Shown piece after piece: positions 11,147-19,511 of a stretch of 34,172 bases of DNA. The stretch is from Corynebacterium sp. (GTDB lineage Bacteria; Actinomycetota; Actinomycetes; Mycobacteriales; Mycobacteriaceae): assembly GCF_030532325.1 (NCBI RefSeq), contig NZ_JAUNLS010000023.1, positions 1 to 34,172 on the forward strand, written 5' to 3'. Each line of letters starts with the position of its first letter. The first letter of the stretch is position 1. Both the position numbers and the translations under genes were made by a program. The notes beneath the pieces are model-generated. The model was not told the origin of the DNA and did not search any database. It was given only the letters and a program-made list of their open reading frames with translations.

Positions 11147-11641
11147 ATGATTATCCGCGACGCCACCCATGCCGACGTCCCGGCGATGACGGACACCCTC
11201 AATTGGGCAATTCGCAACACCGACGTCATCTTCCGCGCCCACGAGGCCACCGTCGACGAGCGCAAAGCTCACCTCGAGCAGCTCCATAACGACGGCTGCC
11301 CTTGCCTCATCGCCGAGGATGATCAGGGCACCTATTTGGGGTGGGCGCTCTACCGCCCGTTCGGGGATCCCGCAGTCTGGCTGGGCAGCTACGAAACAAC
11401 CATCTACCTCGACCCTGCCGCACAGGGCAAGGGCGTGGGCACGCAGCTGCTGGGAGCGGTGGTTCAGCGCGCCCGCGCCGATGAGAAGGTGCACACGCTG
11501 CTGGCTCGCATCGTGGCCACCAACGCTGCCTCCATCAAGTTGCACGAGAAGTTCGGGTTTGCCACTGTAGGTACTTTCAGAGAGGTCTCCCGCAAGTTCG
11601 ACCACTGGCTGGACCTCACCCACCTCCAACTCATCGTTTAA
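11147..11641 (+). CDS. GNAT N-acetyltransferase (phosphinothricin acetyltransferase-like)
   Basis: The protein has 164 residues and is a single GNAT domain. The N-terminus MIIRDATHADVPAMTDTLNWAI is typical of the Pat/Bar subgroup, and the acetyl-CoA loop is QGKGVGTQLL at about residues 92-101. The motif TNAASIKLHEKFGF, which packs the CoA pantetheine arm, is complete. Pat/Bar-like enzymes acetylate small amino compounds (phosphinothricin, methionine sulfoximine, amino acids); the substrate here is unknown. It is divergent from tatD with only 24 bp between start codons and precedes a second GNAT of the same subgroup by 12 bp. Longer in-frame readings back to 10391 are antisense to tatD and are rejected. 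Confidence 0.85.
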   Translation: MIIRDATHADVPAMTDTLNWAIRNTDVIFRAHEATVDERKAHLEQLHNDGCPCLIAEDDQGTYLGWALYRPFGDPAVWLGSYETTIYLDPAAQGKGVGTQLLGAVVQRARADEKVHTLLARIVATNAASIKLHEKFGFATVGTFREVSRKFDHWLDLTHLQLIV

Positions 11642-11653
11642 GGACTTCGCCTC

Positions 11654-12160
11654 ATGCACGTTCGCCCCGCCACGCTTAGCGACTCCGCCGCCATGGCCGA
11701 CATCTACAACTCCGCCTCCGCGGCGGTTCCGGCCACCAACCTGGTGACCTGGGAGGAATCAGTGGAGGACCGCGCCGAGTGGCTGAAGAACATGGAGCGC
11801 GAGGGCTTCCCCGCCTTCGTGGCGGTGGAGGACGATGAGGTCATCGGCTGGGCGGCCTACTTCCAGTTTGTCACCCCGGCCATCTACTACGGCACCGCCG
11901 AGGACTCCGTCTACATCGCGGAATCCGCCCGCGGCAAGGGTGTCGGCCGCGAGCTTATGGCCACGCTCATGGATCACGCGGAGGACAACGACTACGTGGA
12001 GACGATGATCACCTACATCGTGGACACCAACGAGGCCTCCATCGCGCTGCACAAGAAGTTCGGCTTCACCGAGACCGGCCGCATGCCCAACATCCACACC
12101 AAGGACGGAGTACGCCTGGGCCTGGTCCACCTGCAGCGCGATTTCGACCGCGAGCGCTAG
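11654..12160 (+). CDS. GNAT N-acetyltransferase (Pat/Bar-like), tandem paralogue
   Basis: This 168-residue GNAT domain is related to the gene just upstream: MHVRPATLSDSAAMADIYNSA at the start, CoA loop RGKGVGRELM, and TNEASIALHKKFGFTETG near the end. The two genes are 12 bp apart and most likely one operon that arose by tandem duplication and then diverged, with aligned motifs but many substitutions. TAAGGA at the stop of the first gene can act as ribosome binding site. The gene runs head-on into metG, with only 5 bp between stop codons and no terminator. The substrate is unknown. Confidence 0.85.
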   Translation: MHVRPATLSDSAAMADIYNSASAAVPATNLVTWEESVEDRAEWLKNMEREGFPAFVAVEDDEVIGWAAYFQFVTPAIYYGTAEDSVYIAESARGKGVGRELMATLMDHAEDNDYVETMITYIVDTNEASIALHKKFGFTETGRMPNIHTKDGVRLGLVHLQRDFDRER

Positions 12161-12165
12161 GAACG

Positions 12166-13998
12166 TTACTTGGCCACCGGCGCCCACTCGGGGCCGGTCT
12201 CTGCCAGCTCCGGGTCCAGCTTGCTGATCAACGGCTTCGGCTTGCTCAGTGGGGTGCCCGGGGTGACCTCCACTCGCCTCCACACCGCCTGCTGCGCGGT
12301 GTAGTCACCGGTGATGATCGGGTACGGGTGGTTTTCCTCCGGCAGGCCCACGCCCACCAGCTCCACCGGGATGTCATCCACGACGTCCTCCACCTGCGGC
12401 TCCGCAGCCCATACGCCCTCGCGGCCGAGGGTCTCGTGCACCTTCTGTGCGGTAAAGGGCAGGAAGGGGGTGAGCATGGTGTTGCAGTCGGAGACCACCT
12501 GCAGCGCGGTCCACAGCACGGTGGCCAGGCGCTCGCGCTGGCTCTCGTCCTTGGCCAGTTTCCACGGCTCCATGGCGGCGATGTAGGCATTGGCCTCACC
12601 CACCACGTGCATGATGGCTGTGATGGCCTGCTTGAACTTGGACAGCTCCAAGGCGGCTCCGGCCTGCTCGAAGGTCTCCTCCGCCAGGGCCAGGATTTCC
12701 TTGTCCGCCTCCTCCAGAGCCGAGGGCGCCGGAACCTCACCGAAGTTCTTGTGCGCCATGGAGACCGTGCGGTTGACCAGGTTGCCCCAGCCATTGGCCA
12801 GCTCGTTGTTGATGCGGCGCACGAACTCGTCCCAGGTGAAGTCGGTGTCATTGTTCTCCGGGCCTGCCACGGCAATGAAGTAACGCAGCGGATCCGCGCC
12901 GAACTCCTTGAGGAAGTCCTTGACGTAGATCACCACTCCCTTGGACGAGGAGAACTTGGAGCCGGACATGGTGAGAAACTCTGAGGAGACAATCTCCGTG
13001 GGTAGGTTGAGCTCGCCGTACTTGTGCAGCGTGCCGCCCTTGGAGCCCTTGCCCGCGTAGCCCAGCATCTCCGCCGGCCAGATCTGGGAGTGGAAGGTGA
13101 TGTTGTCCTTGCCCTGGAAGTAGTAGTGGCGGGCCTCCTTGTTGTTCCAGAACTCCTTCCAGGCGTCCGGATTACCGGTGCGGTGGGCCCACTCGATGGA
13201 GGCAGAGAGGTAGCCGATGACCGCGTCGAACCACACGTAGAGCTTCTTCGCACCGTTTTCGGCCCAGCCCTCCACCGGGATGGGGATGCCCCAGTCGATG
13301 TCGCGGCTCATGGTGCGCGGGCGCATGTCCTCCAGCAGGTTCAGGGAGAACTTGAGCACGTTGGGGCGCCAGTCTTCGCGGGTGTTGAGCCACTGCTCCA
13401 GGGCGTCCTTGACGGAAGGCAGATCCAGCAGGAAGTGCTCGGTCTCGATAAACTCCGGAGTCTCGCCGTTGATCTTGGACACGGGGTCGATGAGATCGAT
13501 CGGGTCGAGCTGGTTACCGCAGTTATCGCACTGATCACCACGAGCGCCCTCGGCGCCGCACAGCGGGCAGGTGCCCTCAATGTAGCGGTCCGGCAGAGTG
13601 CGGCCGGTCGAGGGCGAGATTGCGCCCTGGGTGGTCTCCTTGATCATGTAGCCGTTCTCGTAGAGGCCCTTGAACAGCTCCTGGACCACCGCGTAGTGGT
13701 TGCGGGTGGTGGTGCGGGTGAAGAGATCGTAGGACAGACCCAGGCCGGCGAGATCGTTGACGATCTGGCGGTTGTAGCGGTCCGCCAGCTCGCGCACGGA
13801 CACGCCTTCCTTATCAGCCTGTACCAGCAGCGGGGTGCCGTGCTCGTCGGTGCCTGAGACCATGAGAACGTTGCGGCCACGCATTCGCTGGAAACGTGCA
13901 AAGACGTCCGAAGGAACACCGAAACCGGCCACGTGGCCGATGTGGCGCGGGCCGTTGGCGTAGGGCCAAGCAACATTAACTACTACAGACTCAGTCAT
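12166..13998 (-). CDS. metG: Methionyl-tRNA synthetase
   Basis: The product has 610 residues and charges initiator and elongator tRNA-Met. The class I HIGH motif is at residues 19-22 (GPRHIGHV) and the KMSKS-equivalent loop is GSKFSSSKG. The connective peptide has a zinc knuckle CPLCG...CDNCG, so it belongs to the zinc-containing MetG1 group, unlike the zinc-free ribosomal proteins at the right end of the window. The anticodon-binding helical domain follows, and there is no C-terminal EMAP/Trbp extension. ATG at 13998 gives [22 protein letters not shown] lies exactly 7 nt upstream, indicating a leaderless mRNA. A further upstream reading to 14055 would run into the betP-side hairpin. Confidence 0.96.
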   Translation of the reverse strand: MTESVVVNVAWPYANGPRHIGHVAGFGVPSDVFARFQRMRGRNVLMVSGTDEHGTPLLVQADKEGVSVRELADRYNRQIVNDLAGLGLSYDLFTRTTTRNHYAVVQELFKGLYENGYMIKETTQGAISPSTGRTLPDRYIEGTCPLCGAEGARGDQCDNCGNQLDPIDLIDPVSKINGETPEFIETEHFLLDLPSVKDALEQWLNTREDWRPNVLKFSLNLLEDMRPRTMSRDIDWGIPIPVEGWAENGAKKLYVWFDAVIGYLSASIEWAHRTGNPDAWKEFWNNKEARHYYFQGKDNITFHSQIWPAEMLGYAGKGSKGGTLHKYGELNLPTEIVSSEFLTMSGSKFSSSKGVVIYVKDFLKEFGADPLRYFIAVAGPENNDTDFTWDEFVRRINNELANGWGNLVNRTVSMAHKNFGEVPAPSALEEADKEILALAEETFEQAGAALELSKFKQAITAIMHVVGEANAYIAAMEPWKLAKDESQRERLATVLWTALQVVSDCNTMLTPFLPFTAQKVHETLGREGVWAAEPQVEDVVDDIPVELVGVGLPEENHPYPIITGDYTAQQAVWRRVEVTPGTPLSKPKPLISKLDPELAETGPEWAPVAK

Positions 13999-14005
13999 GC
14001 GCACT

Positions 14006-14011
14006 ACTCTA
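14006..14011 (-). promoter_or_regulatory. -10 element (TAGAGT) for leaderless metG
   Basis: TAGAGT is 7 nt before the metG ATG on the minus strand. The same hexamer at the same spacing precedes galU. Confidence 0.5.
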
Positions 14012-14054
14012 TCGAAGCCAGCATCGACGCCGCACGATAAGGCCCCGAAACACA

Positions 14055-14096
14055 CAGCCCGCCGGCCGGAAACGTGGGTTCCGTGCCGACGGGCTG
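14055..14096 (-). terminator. Long stem-loop between betP and metG
   Basis: Reading from betP, CAGCCCG pairs with CGGGCTG, then GCCG with CGGC after one mismatch, then TTCCG with CGGAA, around a 7-nt loop. About 16 of 18 stem positions pair. The following bases (TGTGTTTCGGGG) are only weakly U-rich, but position and strength suit a betP terminator. Confidence 0.6.
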
Positions 14097-14190
14097 ATTC
14101 GCAGTGACTTCGCCAGTGATTCGCGGCTGTATCGCTGCTGTATCGCTGCAGGGCGGGCTCTCACCGCACCCTGCACGCGGTGTGCAAGAA

Positions 14191-16017
14191 CTAGTGCTTG
14201 GCGCGCTGTTCGTGGCGCTGTGCGCGGCGCTCCTGGCGGCGTGCCTTGAGCTCCTGCGAGCGCTGGTATTCGCGGTGCAGGCGACGCTCGCGAGCCAGCT
14301 TGCGGTTGAATGCCTGTGCCTCGCGGTACTCGAGATAGATGATGTCGTTGCTCAAGTCCTTATAGATGGCAAACATCAGGCCCACCACGATAAAGAGGAA
14401 GGGCAGGGCCGCCACGATGGTCACGTTTTGCAGGTTGGACAGGGAGTCCTCGCTGCTCAGCAGCAGGGTCAGGCCCACTGCCGCGGTGAGTGCACCCCAC
14501 ACGGCCGAAAGCCACGGCTTCGCCGTTGAGGCACCGGACTGGGACATCGAACCCATGACCGTGGACGCGGAGTCAGCCGAGGTGATAAAGAAGGTGGCCA
14601 GCAGGATGGCCGCCACGATGCCGGCGATGGCGCCGCCCGGAAGGTTGTGCAGCAGGTTGAACAGCTCCTGCTCTGCGGACTCGCCGGCGATGGAGTTGCC
14701 GGTCTGCTCCATCTTGATGGCGGTGCCACCGAAGATGGCGAACCACAGGGTGGACACACCGGCCGGCACCAGAAGAACGCCGACGCAGAATTCGCGCACC
14801 GTGCGGCCGCGGGAAATGCGGGCCAGGAACATGCCCACGAACGGGGACCAGGAGACCCACCATGCCCAGTAGAAGATGGTCCAGCTGGAGAGCCACTCAC
14901 CTGCCTGGCCATTGTTGGACTCGGCGGTGCGGGCGATCATCTCGGTGAAGTTGTTGAGGTAGTTACCAATGGAGCCCGGGATCTGGTTGAGGATGGAGAC
15001 GGTCGGGCCCAGGATGAACACGAAGATGGCCAGCAAGGCAGCCAGGATCATGTTGGCGTTGGACAGGTACTGAATGCCCTTGCCCACACCGGACAGCGCG
15101 GAGACGATGAAGGCCAGGGTCAGCACCAGCACAATGCCCACGACGACCTGCTGGGAGGGATCCTCGATGATGCCGGAGGCCTGCAGACCGGCCTGAATCT
15201 GCGTAGCGCCCAGGCCCAGGGAGCAGGCGGTGCCGAAGACCGTGGCGAAAATAGCCAGGATGTCAATGATCTTGCCCAGGAAGCCATCGGCCGCCTTCTG
15301 GCCGATGAGCGGGACGAAGGACTGGCTGAGCAGCTGGCGGCGGCCCACGCGGTAGGTGGAGTAGGCAATGGCCAGGCCCACGATGGCGTAAACGGCCCAC
15401 GGGTGCAGGGTCCAGTGGAACATCGCCGTGGCCATGGCGGTGCCCACTTCCTTCTCATTGTGACCGGGCACGCCGTTGAGGTAATAGCTCAGTGGCTCGG
15501 AAGCACCGTAGAACATCAGGCCGATGCCCATACCGGCGGCAAACATCATGGCGATCCACGAGGTGGTGGAGAATTCCGGCTCCTCGTCCATGTGGCCAAG
15601 CTTGATGCTGCCGAACTTGGACAAGGCGATGTGAATAACAAAGACCACGAAGATGGTGCCGAAGAGAACGTAGGCCCAGCCGAAGTCATTGACCACGAAG
15701 GACAGCGCCGCCGAGGCGAAGTTGCCAAAGTTCTCCGGTGCGCTCAGGCCCCAGGCCACGATGGCGGCGATGAGAATGCCGGCGATCGAGACAATGGTCC
15801 AGTCGATCGGTGCATCGTCGGAGTCCGCTGCGATCTTGACCTTGGGGTCCTTGACCTTGGCCGCGTCGAAGTCGTTCTCCAACATGTCCTGCAGCTGGCT
15901 GGTGGCCGAGGCTGCGTCTAGTTGTTCGTCAACGGTGAGATACTGACTAGTAGAGTTCCCCTGCTCCTCAGGCGCAGGAGTGCCCCCTTGATTCGAAAGG
16001 TCTTCTGGTTTTGTCAT
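14191..16017 (-). CDS. betP: Glycine betaine transporter BetP (BCCT family)
   Basis: BetP is a sodium-coupled betaine importer that senses and answers hyperosmotic stress. The 608-residue protein has an acidic cytoplasmic N-terminus (~residues 1-60), 12 predicted membrane helices, and a basic C-terminal helix ([20 protein letters not shown] then Arg/Lys/Gln-rich to the end) like the osmosensing domain of C. glutamicum BetP. The glycine-rich helix is [16 protein letters not shown]; substrate-box tryptophans are in [11 protein letters not shown] and [25 protein letters not shown] is the usual loop near the end. ATG at 16017 is chosen; a TTG 24 nt upstream is possible but unlikely. The ~290 bp upstream hold a three-copy phased repeat resembling MtrA sites, and MtrA is reported to control betP in C. 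glutamicum. Confidence 0.95.
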   Translation of the reverse strand: MTKPEDLSNQGGTPAPEEQGNSTSQYLTVDEQLDAASATSQLQDMLENDFDAAKVKDPKVKIAADSDDAPIDWTIVSIAGILIAAIVAWGLSAPENFGNFASAALSFVVNDFGWAYVLFGTIFVVFVIHIALSKFGSIKLGHMDEEPEFSTTSWIAMMFAAGMGIGLMFYGASEPLSYYLNGVPGHNEKEVGTAMATAMFHWTLHPWAVYAIVGLAIAYSTYRVGRRQLLSQSFVPLIGQKAADGFLGKIIDILAIFATVFGTACSLGLGATQIQAGLQASGIIEDPSQQVVVGIVLVLTLAFIVSALSGVGKGIQYLSNANMILAALLAIFVFILGPTVSILNQIPGSIGNYLNNFTEMIARTAESNNGQAGEWLSSWTIFYWAWWVSWSPFVGMFLARISRGRTVREFCVGVLLVPAGVSTLWFAIFGGTAIKMEQTGNSIAGESAEQELFNLLHNLPGGAIAGIVAAILLATFFITSADSASTVMGSMSQSGASTAKPWLSAVWGALTAAVGLTLLLSSEDSLSNLQNVTIVAALPFLFIVVGLMFAIYKDLSNDIIYLEYREAQAFNRKLARERRLHREYQRSQELKARRQERRAQRHEQRAKH

Positions 16018-16057
16018 GCCATCCAGGGTGTGTGACAACACAGTGGCGCGTCAACCT

Positions 16058-16073
16058 GAAAATCAGGATTTTC
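16058..16073. repeat. Inverted repeat GAAAAT-N4-ATTTTC in the betP leader
   Basis: A perfect 6-bp inverted repeat with spacer CAGG lies about 40 bp before the betP start. The heptamer CAGGATT contained in it recurs at 16094 and 16173 in the same orientation, giving three copies between the likely promoter and the gene. Confidence 0.5.
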
Positions 16074-16176
16074 GCAGCCCACGGGCCACTTTTCAGGATT
16101 TATGCAGGCGCTTTTCACCCGGTTATGAACCTGGCATCGTACCCTCTAGACAGCTAAAGCCCCAGTAAAAGGCAGG

Positions 16177-16182
16177 ATTATC
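16177..16182 (-). promoter_or_regulatory. Candidate -10 element (GATAAT) for betP
   Basis: On the minus strand GTGTGATAATCC contains GATAAT with an upstream TG. If used, transcription starts near 16170 and the phased repeats at 16216-16241 fall at about -46 to -71, an activator position. TACGAT nearer the gene (16135-16143) is an alternative. Confidence 0.35.
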
Positions 16183-16215
16183 ACACCTGCCCGGCACGCT
16201 GGGTTCACCCAAAGT

Positions 16216-16241
16216 GTAACGATTTGGCAACGGTTCGCAAT
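16216..16241 (-). promoter_or_regulatory. Three phased direct repeats upstream of betP, MtrA-like operator
   Basis: GTAACG (16216), GCAACG (16227) and GCAATA (16237) on the plus strand follow each other with 11- and 10-bp steps, the same spacers (5 and 4 bp) as the rpf2 array at 10161-10187. Confidence 0.5.
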
Positions 16242-16304
16242 ATTAGGCGATTTATGTGGGCTGCGTCGCTATCGTCTGCCCGCTATTACCCATTCGAGCT
16301 CGGT

Positions 16305-17162
16305 CTAGCTTTCCTGGCTCTTGTACTGCAGGTAGGCGTCGTAAAGCTCGCGATTGGACACTCCCGAGCCGGCCGCGCACTGCTTGCAGGCGTCCTTGGC
16401 GCGCACGCCCTGTTCCACAAGCTGAGCTACCTGCGCCAGCAGATCCTCGAGTGACTGCGGCTCCTCCGCACCGCCCTCGATGACCACGGTGATCTCCCCG
16501 CGCGCGTTGTCCTCCGCCCACTCCGCCAGCTCCCCCAGCGTGCCGCGCTTGACCTCCTCGTAGGTCTTGGTCAGCTCGCGGCACACCGCCGCAGGGCGCT
16601 CGGCGCCGAGGACCTCGGCGGCGTCGGCCAGCGTGGCGCCTACTCGATGTGGGGATTCGAAAAAGACGATGGCGCGGCGCTCGCCCTTGAGAGATTCCAG
16701 CCACGCCTTGCGCGGGCCCGGCTTGCGGGGCGGGAAGGCATCGAAAAGAAAATGCCCCACGCCCAGCCCGGACAGCGCCAGCGCCGTGGGCACCGCGGAC
16801 GGCCCCGGAAAGCAGGTCACCGGCACGCCTGCCTCAGCGGCGGCATGCACGATGGAGTGCCCCGGATCAGATACCAGCGGCATGCCGGCATCGCTGACCA
16901 CCAGGACGCTACCGGAGCGCGCGGACTCGATGAGCCGCTGCGCGCGCTCCTGCTCGTTGTGATCAAAGTTGGAGACCACCTTTCCACGGATCTCCACCCC
17001 CAAAGCCTGGGCCAGAGCGCGCACCCGGCGGGTATCCTCCGCCGCGATGACGTCGGCGTGCCCCAGCGCGTGAATGAGCCGCGCCGAGGCATCCGCGGGG
17101 TTGCCCAACGGGGTCGCGGCCAGAATAACGCCGCGCGGGAGGGGATCTAGGGAGAAACTCAT
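16305..17162 (-). CDS. rsmI: 16S rRNA (cytidine(1402)-2'-O)-methyltransferase
   Basis: RsmI methylates the ribose of C1402 in the 30S decoding centre using SAM. The 285-residue protein is of the tetrapyrrole methylase fold: GVILAATPLGNPADASARL at the N-terminus, AEDTRR, VSDAGMPLVSDPG (SAM-binding loop), CFPGPSAVPTALALSG, and FFESPHRVGATL are all diagnostic. ATG at 17162 is preceded by TAGGCGGT, a fair ribosome binding site; AATGCT also sits 7 nt upstream, one change from a leaderless -10. A longer in-frame reading to 17804 is antisense to pmt and is rejected. The divergent arrangement with pmt is conserved with Rv1003/Rv1002c. Confidence 0.95.
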   Translation of the reverse strand: MSFSLDPLPRGVILAATPLGNPADASARLIHALGHADVIAAEDTRRVRALAQALGVEIRGKVVSNFDHNEQERAQRLIESARSGSVLVVSDAGMPLVSDPGHSIVHAAAEAGVPVTCFPGPSAVPTALALSGLGVGHFLFDAFPPRKPGPRKAWLESLKGERRAIVFFESPHRVGATLADAAEVLGAERPAAVCRELTKTYEEVKRGTLGELAEWAEDNARGEITVVIEGGAEEPQSLEDLLAQVAQLVEQGVRAKDACKQCAAGSGVSNRELYDAYLQYKSQES

Positions 17163-17197
17163 ACCGCCTAGCATTCCACACGGGCGCGGGTGTGCCC

Positions 17198-17203
17198 TAA
17201 ACT
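17198..17203 (+). promoter_or_regulatory. -10 element (TAAACT) for leaderless pmt
   Basis: TAAACT is followed by exactly 7 nt and then GTG at 17211, which would make the mRNA start at or next to the GTG codon. Confidence 0.5.
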
Positions 17204-17210
17204 CATCCGG

Positions 17211-18794
17211 GTGAGTATTGCTTCTGCCCCGACACGAGCCCCTTACCGTGGCGCCCACGCCGTGGCCACCCCGCCTGCACCCCGCAGCTACGCCTGGGGC
17301 AAGGCCGATTGGATCAGCACCTGTGTCATCGGCTTCCTGGCCTTGGTCACCCGCTTTGCAGGATTGACCTCGCCGGTCTCCCAAGGAACCCCCATCTTCG
17401 ATGAGAAGCACTACGTCCCGCAGGCCTGGGACATGGTCTTGAGCTGGGACAACCTCTTCCTCGGCGGCATCGAGTCCAACCCCGGCTACGGCCTGGTGGT
17501 TCACCCGCCGCTGGCCAAGCAGATCATCGCGCTCTCCGAGGCCGTCTTTGGCTACACCCCACTGGGTTGGCGCTTTATGACTGCCCTCTTCGGAGCCGGC
17601 ACCGTGCTGCTGACGATGGCCCTGGCCCGCCAGCTCTCCAAGTCCTGGCAAGTGGCCACGCTGGCCGGCCTCCTCGCCGTGTGTGACGGCGTGCTGCTGG
17701 TCTCCTCGAAGTTCGGCATGCTCGACATCTTCCAGGTTTTCTTCGTTGTGGCCGCCGCCTGGGCCCTGACCCACGATCACGAGCAGATGCGCCAGCGCCT
17801 GCACACCGCCTTCATCTCCGGAACCATGGGGGACTCGGATTTCGGCCCCCGCTTTGGCTTCCGCTGGTGGCGCTTTAGCGCCGGCGTCATGCTCGGCCTG
17901 GCCCTGGGTGTGAAGTGGTCCGGGCTGTACTACATCATGTTCTTCGGCCTGATGAGCGTGTTTTCAGACCTGGCTTTGCGCCGCCGCTACGGCGTACGCC
18001 GCTACGTGGTGGGCACCCTGGTGCGCGATACCCCGGCGGCCCTGGCATCCCTGGTGGCGGTTCCCGCCGCGCTTTACCTGTGGTCCTGGCGCGCGTGGTT
18101 CGCCGATGAGACCGCCGTCTACCGCCACGCCAAGGTGGACGGCACCATCGAGGATGGCTCCCTGCTCATGCTCCTGCCGGAGCCACTCGCCGGCTGGTTC
18201 TACTACCACTTCTCCGTGCTAGAATTCCACGCCTCGCTGACCTCCTCCGGCGGGCACAGCCATCCGTGGGACTCCAAGCCCTGGGCCTGGCTGGTGGGCG
18301 CGAGGCCCATCCTCTACTACTCCTCTACCGACATCCAGTGCGGTGAGGACACCTGCCGCCGGATGCTCTTCCTTTTTGGCACCCCGGCCATCTGGTGGGC
18401 CGTCATCCCGGCCGTACTGTGGGGTCTGTGGTCACTCATCGTGCGCCGCAACCGGGCCTTCCTCATCCCGTTGGTGGGCTTCGCCGCTGGTTTCCTACCC
18501 TGGCTGGCCGCCTTTGACCGCCAGATGTACTTCTTCTACGCCGCGGCCTTTATTCCCTTTGTCATCGTGCTCATCGCGCTGGCGCTCGGCCAGATGATCG
18601 GTCGCGGCACACAGGTTTCCTGGGCCTGGCTGCACAAGGTCTACGGCGGGCGGCTGGCCTCCGGAACGCTGACAGCCGTGTGCTACATGGCGCTGGTGGT
18701 GGCCATGTTTGCGTACTTCTCCCCCATTCTTTATGGCCTGCTCATTCCGGATTCCTGGTACAACTCCATGATGTGGCTGCCCAGCTGGACCTAG
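17211..18794 (+). CDS. pmt: Dolichyl/polyprenyl-phosphate-mannose protein mannosyltransferase
   Basis: Pmt is a polytopic GT-C enzyme that transfers mannose from polyprenyl-phosphate-mannose to Ser/Thr of proteins leaving through Sec. The 527-residue product has about ten membrane helices. The catalytic acidic motif in the first extracellular loop is FDEKHYVPQAW, and GYGLVVHPPLAKQII follows, as in mycobacterial Rv1002c. The C-terminal four-helix PMT_4TMC region (PWLAAFDRQMYFFYAAAFIPF) is intact. GTG at 17211 is preferred over GTG at 17190 because of the TAAACT-N7 promoter. The gene ends inside a 17-bp repeat that also supplies the stop codon of the convergent gene. Confidence 0.92.
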   Translation: MSIASAPTRAPYRGAHAVATPPAPRSYAWGKADWISTCVIGFLALVTRFAGLTSPVSQGTPIFDEKHYVPQAWDMVLSWDNLFLGGIESNPGYGLVVHPPLAKQIIALSEAVFGYTPLGWRFMTALFGAGTVLLTMALARQLSKSWQVATLAGLLAVCDGVLLVSSKFGMLDIFQVFFVVAAAWALTHDHEQMRQRLHTAFISGTMGDSDFGPRFGFRWWRFSAGVMLGLALGVKWSGLYYIMFFGLMSVFSDLALRRRYGVRRYVVGTLVRDTPAALASLVAVPAALYLWSWRAWFADETAVYRHAKVDGTIEDGSLLMLLPEPLAGWFYYHFSVLEFHASLTSSGGHSHPWDSKPWAWLVGARPILYYSSTDIQCGEDTCRRMLFLFGTPAIWWAVIPAVLWGLWSLIVRRNRAFLIPLVGFAAGFLPWLAAFDRQMYFFYAAAFIPFVIVLIALALGQMIGRGTQVSWAWLHKVYGGRLASGTLTAVCYMALVVAMFAYFSPILYGLLIPDSWYNSMMWLPSWT

Positions 18795-18830
18795 CGCGGC
18801 TGCGCACCAAAGAACCTAGCGCGGCTGCGC
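18789..18830. repeat. 17-bp direct repeat carrying both stop codons of convergent genes
   Basis: ACCTAGCGCGGCTGCGC occurs at 18789-18805 and 18814-18830, separated by ACCAAAGA. CTAG in the first copy is the pmt stop; CTAG in the second copy, read on the other strand, is the stop of the anti-sigma-like gene. Confidence 0.95.
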
Positions 18831-19511
18831 GCTGAGGGATCGCCAGGCGTCGGCAAGCAAATAGCCTTTGTCGGCGGCCCACACCCAGCCCACGCCCAGG
18901 GCCGCAGCACCGCTGGCCAGCAGCGCGTAGATCTGGCTCATGGTCATGGTGCCCAAGGCGATATCGCGCATGCCAAAGCCGAAGAGGAAAGCGAACATCG
19001 TCCAGGCCACCGGGGCCAGCCCGGGCGCGGACTGCGGGCGCCACGCCGCAAAAGCCAAGCCGCTGGCCAAGGCAAAGCGCATCGCCGCGCCCTCAATGAG
19101 CAGGCTAGCCTTATCCGGATCAGCGTCCGGTTGCAGTGTGCCCTCCGCGCCCTGCACGGCCAGGCCGGAAGAGCTGACCACCATGGCCACGGCCCACACC
19201 AGGAAGGCCAGCGCCAACACGCCCACCACGATCCGCGCGGCGGTGAGGGAGGCATGCCGGGCGCTCGAGGCACGCTGCCACTCTGGTTCCACCTCGGCCA
19301 AGATGGATTCGGAGAGATCGCGCGGCGGGGCCATGCCGGCGGCGGGTTCCACGGTGCTCAGCGAGCGCGACAGCGCCGCGGCCTTCTCCCGGAACGCCGC
19401 GCACTCCGGGCAATTGTGCACGTGGGTATCAATGATGTCCTGGCTCAGCGGCACCGGCTCGCCGTCCAGCTGCGCGGAGATCGCCGCCTGCACCTGCTCA
19501 TGCGTCAACAT
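18816..19511 (-). CDS. Membrane protein with N-terminal anti-sigma zinc-finger (ZAS-like)
   Basis: The product has 231 residues. The first ~60 form a zf-HC2/ZAS-like domain: MLTHEQVQAAISAQLDGE, then HVHNCPECAAF with the HxxxCxxC zinc/redox motif of anti-sigma factors such as RsrA. A linker (residues ~60-90) leads to four or five hydrophobic segments, the first being ARIVVGVLALAFLVWAVAMV. In anti-sigma factors the ZAS domain binds an ECF sigma factor. No sigma gene is adjacent, so the partner is unknown. It is the second gene of an operon with doxX: its ATG lies inside the doxX 3' end (14-nt overlap, 19498-19511). Whether it really controls a sigma factor is not shown. Confidence 0.7.
   Translation of the reverse strand: MLTHEQVQAAISAQLDGEPVPLSQDIIDTHVHNCPECAAFREKAAALSRSLSTVEPAAGMAPPRDLSESILAEVEPEWQRASSARHASLTAARIVVGVLALAFLVWAVAMVVSSSGLAVQGAEGTLQPDADPDKASLLIEGAAMRFALASGLAFAAWRPQSAPGLAPVAWTMFAFLFGFGMRDIALGTMTMSQIYALLASGAAALGVGWVWAADKGYLLADAWRSLSAQPR

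Noticed and set aside
11123-11659. N-terminal extension of tatD
   Set aside because: It is antisense to a complete GNAT gene, and the TatD barrel and a -10 element place the start at 11122.
14000-14100. T-box riboswitch upstream of metG
   Set aside because: There is a strong hairpin but no T-box consensus or specifier loop, and the metG mRNA appears leaderless from about 13998.
16058-16073. Zur box in the betP leader
   Set aside because: GAAAAT-N4-ATTTTC has the wrong spacing for a Zur palindrome, and betP has no zinc link.
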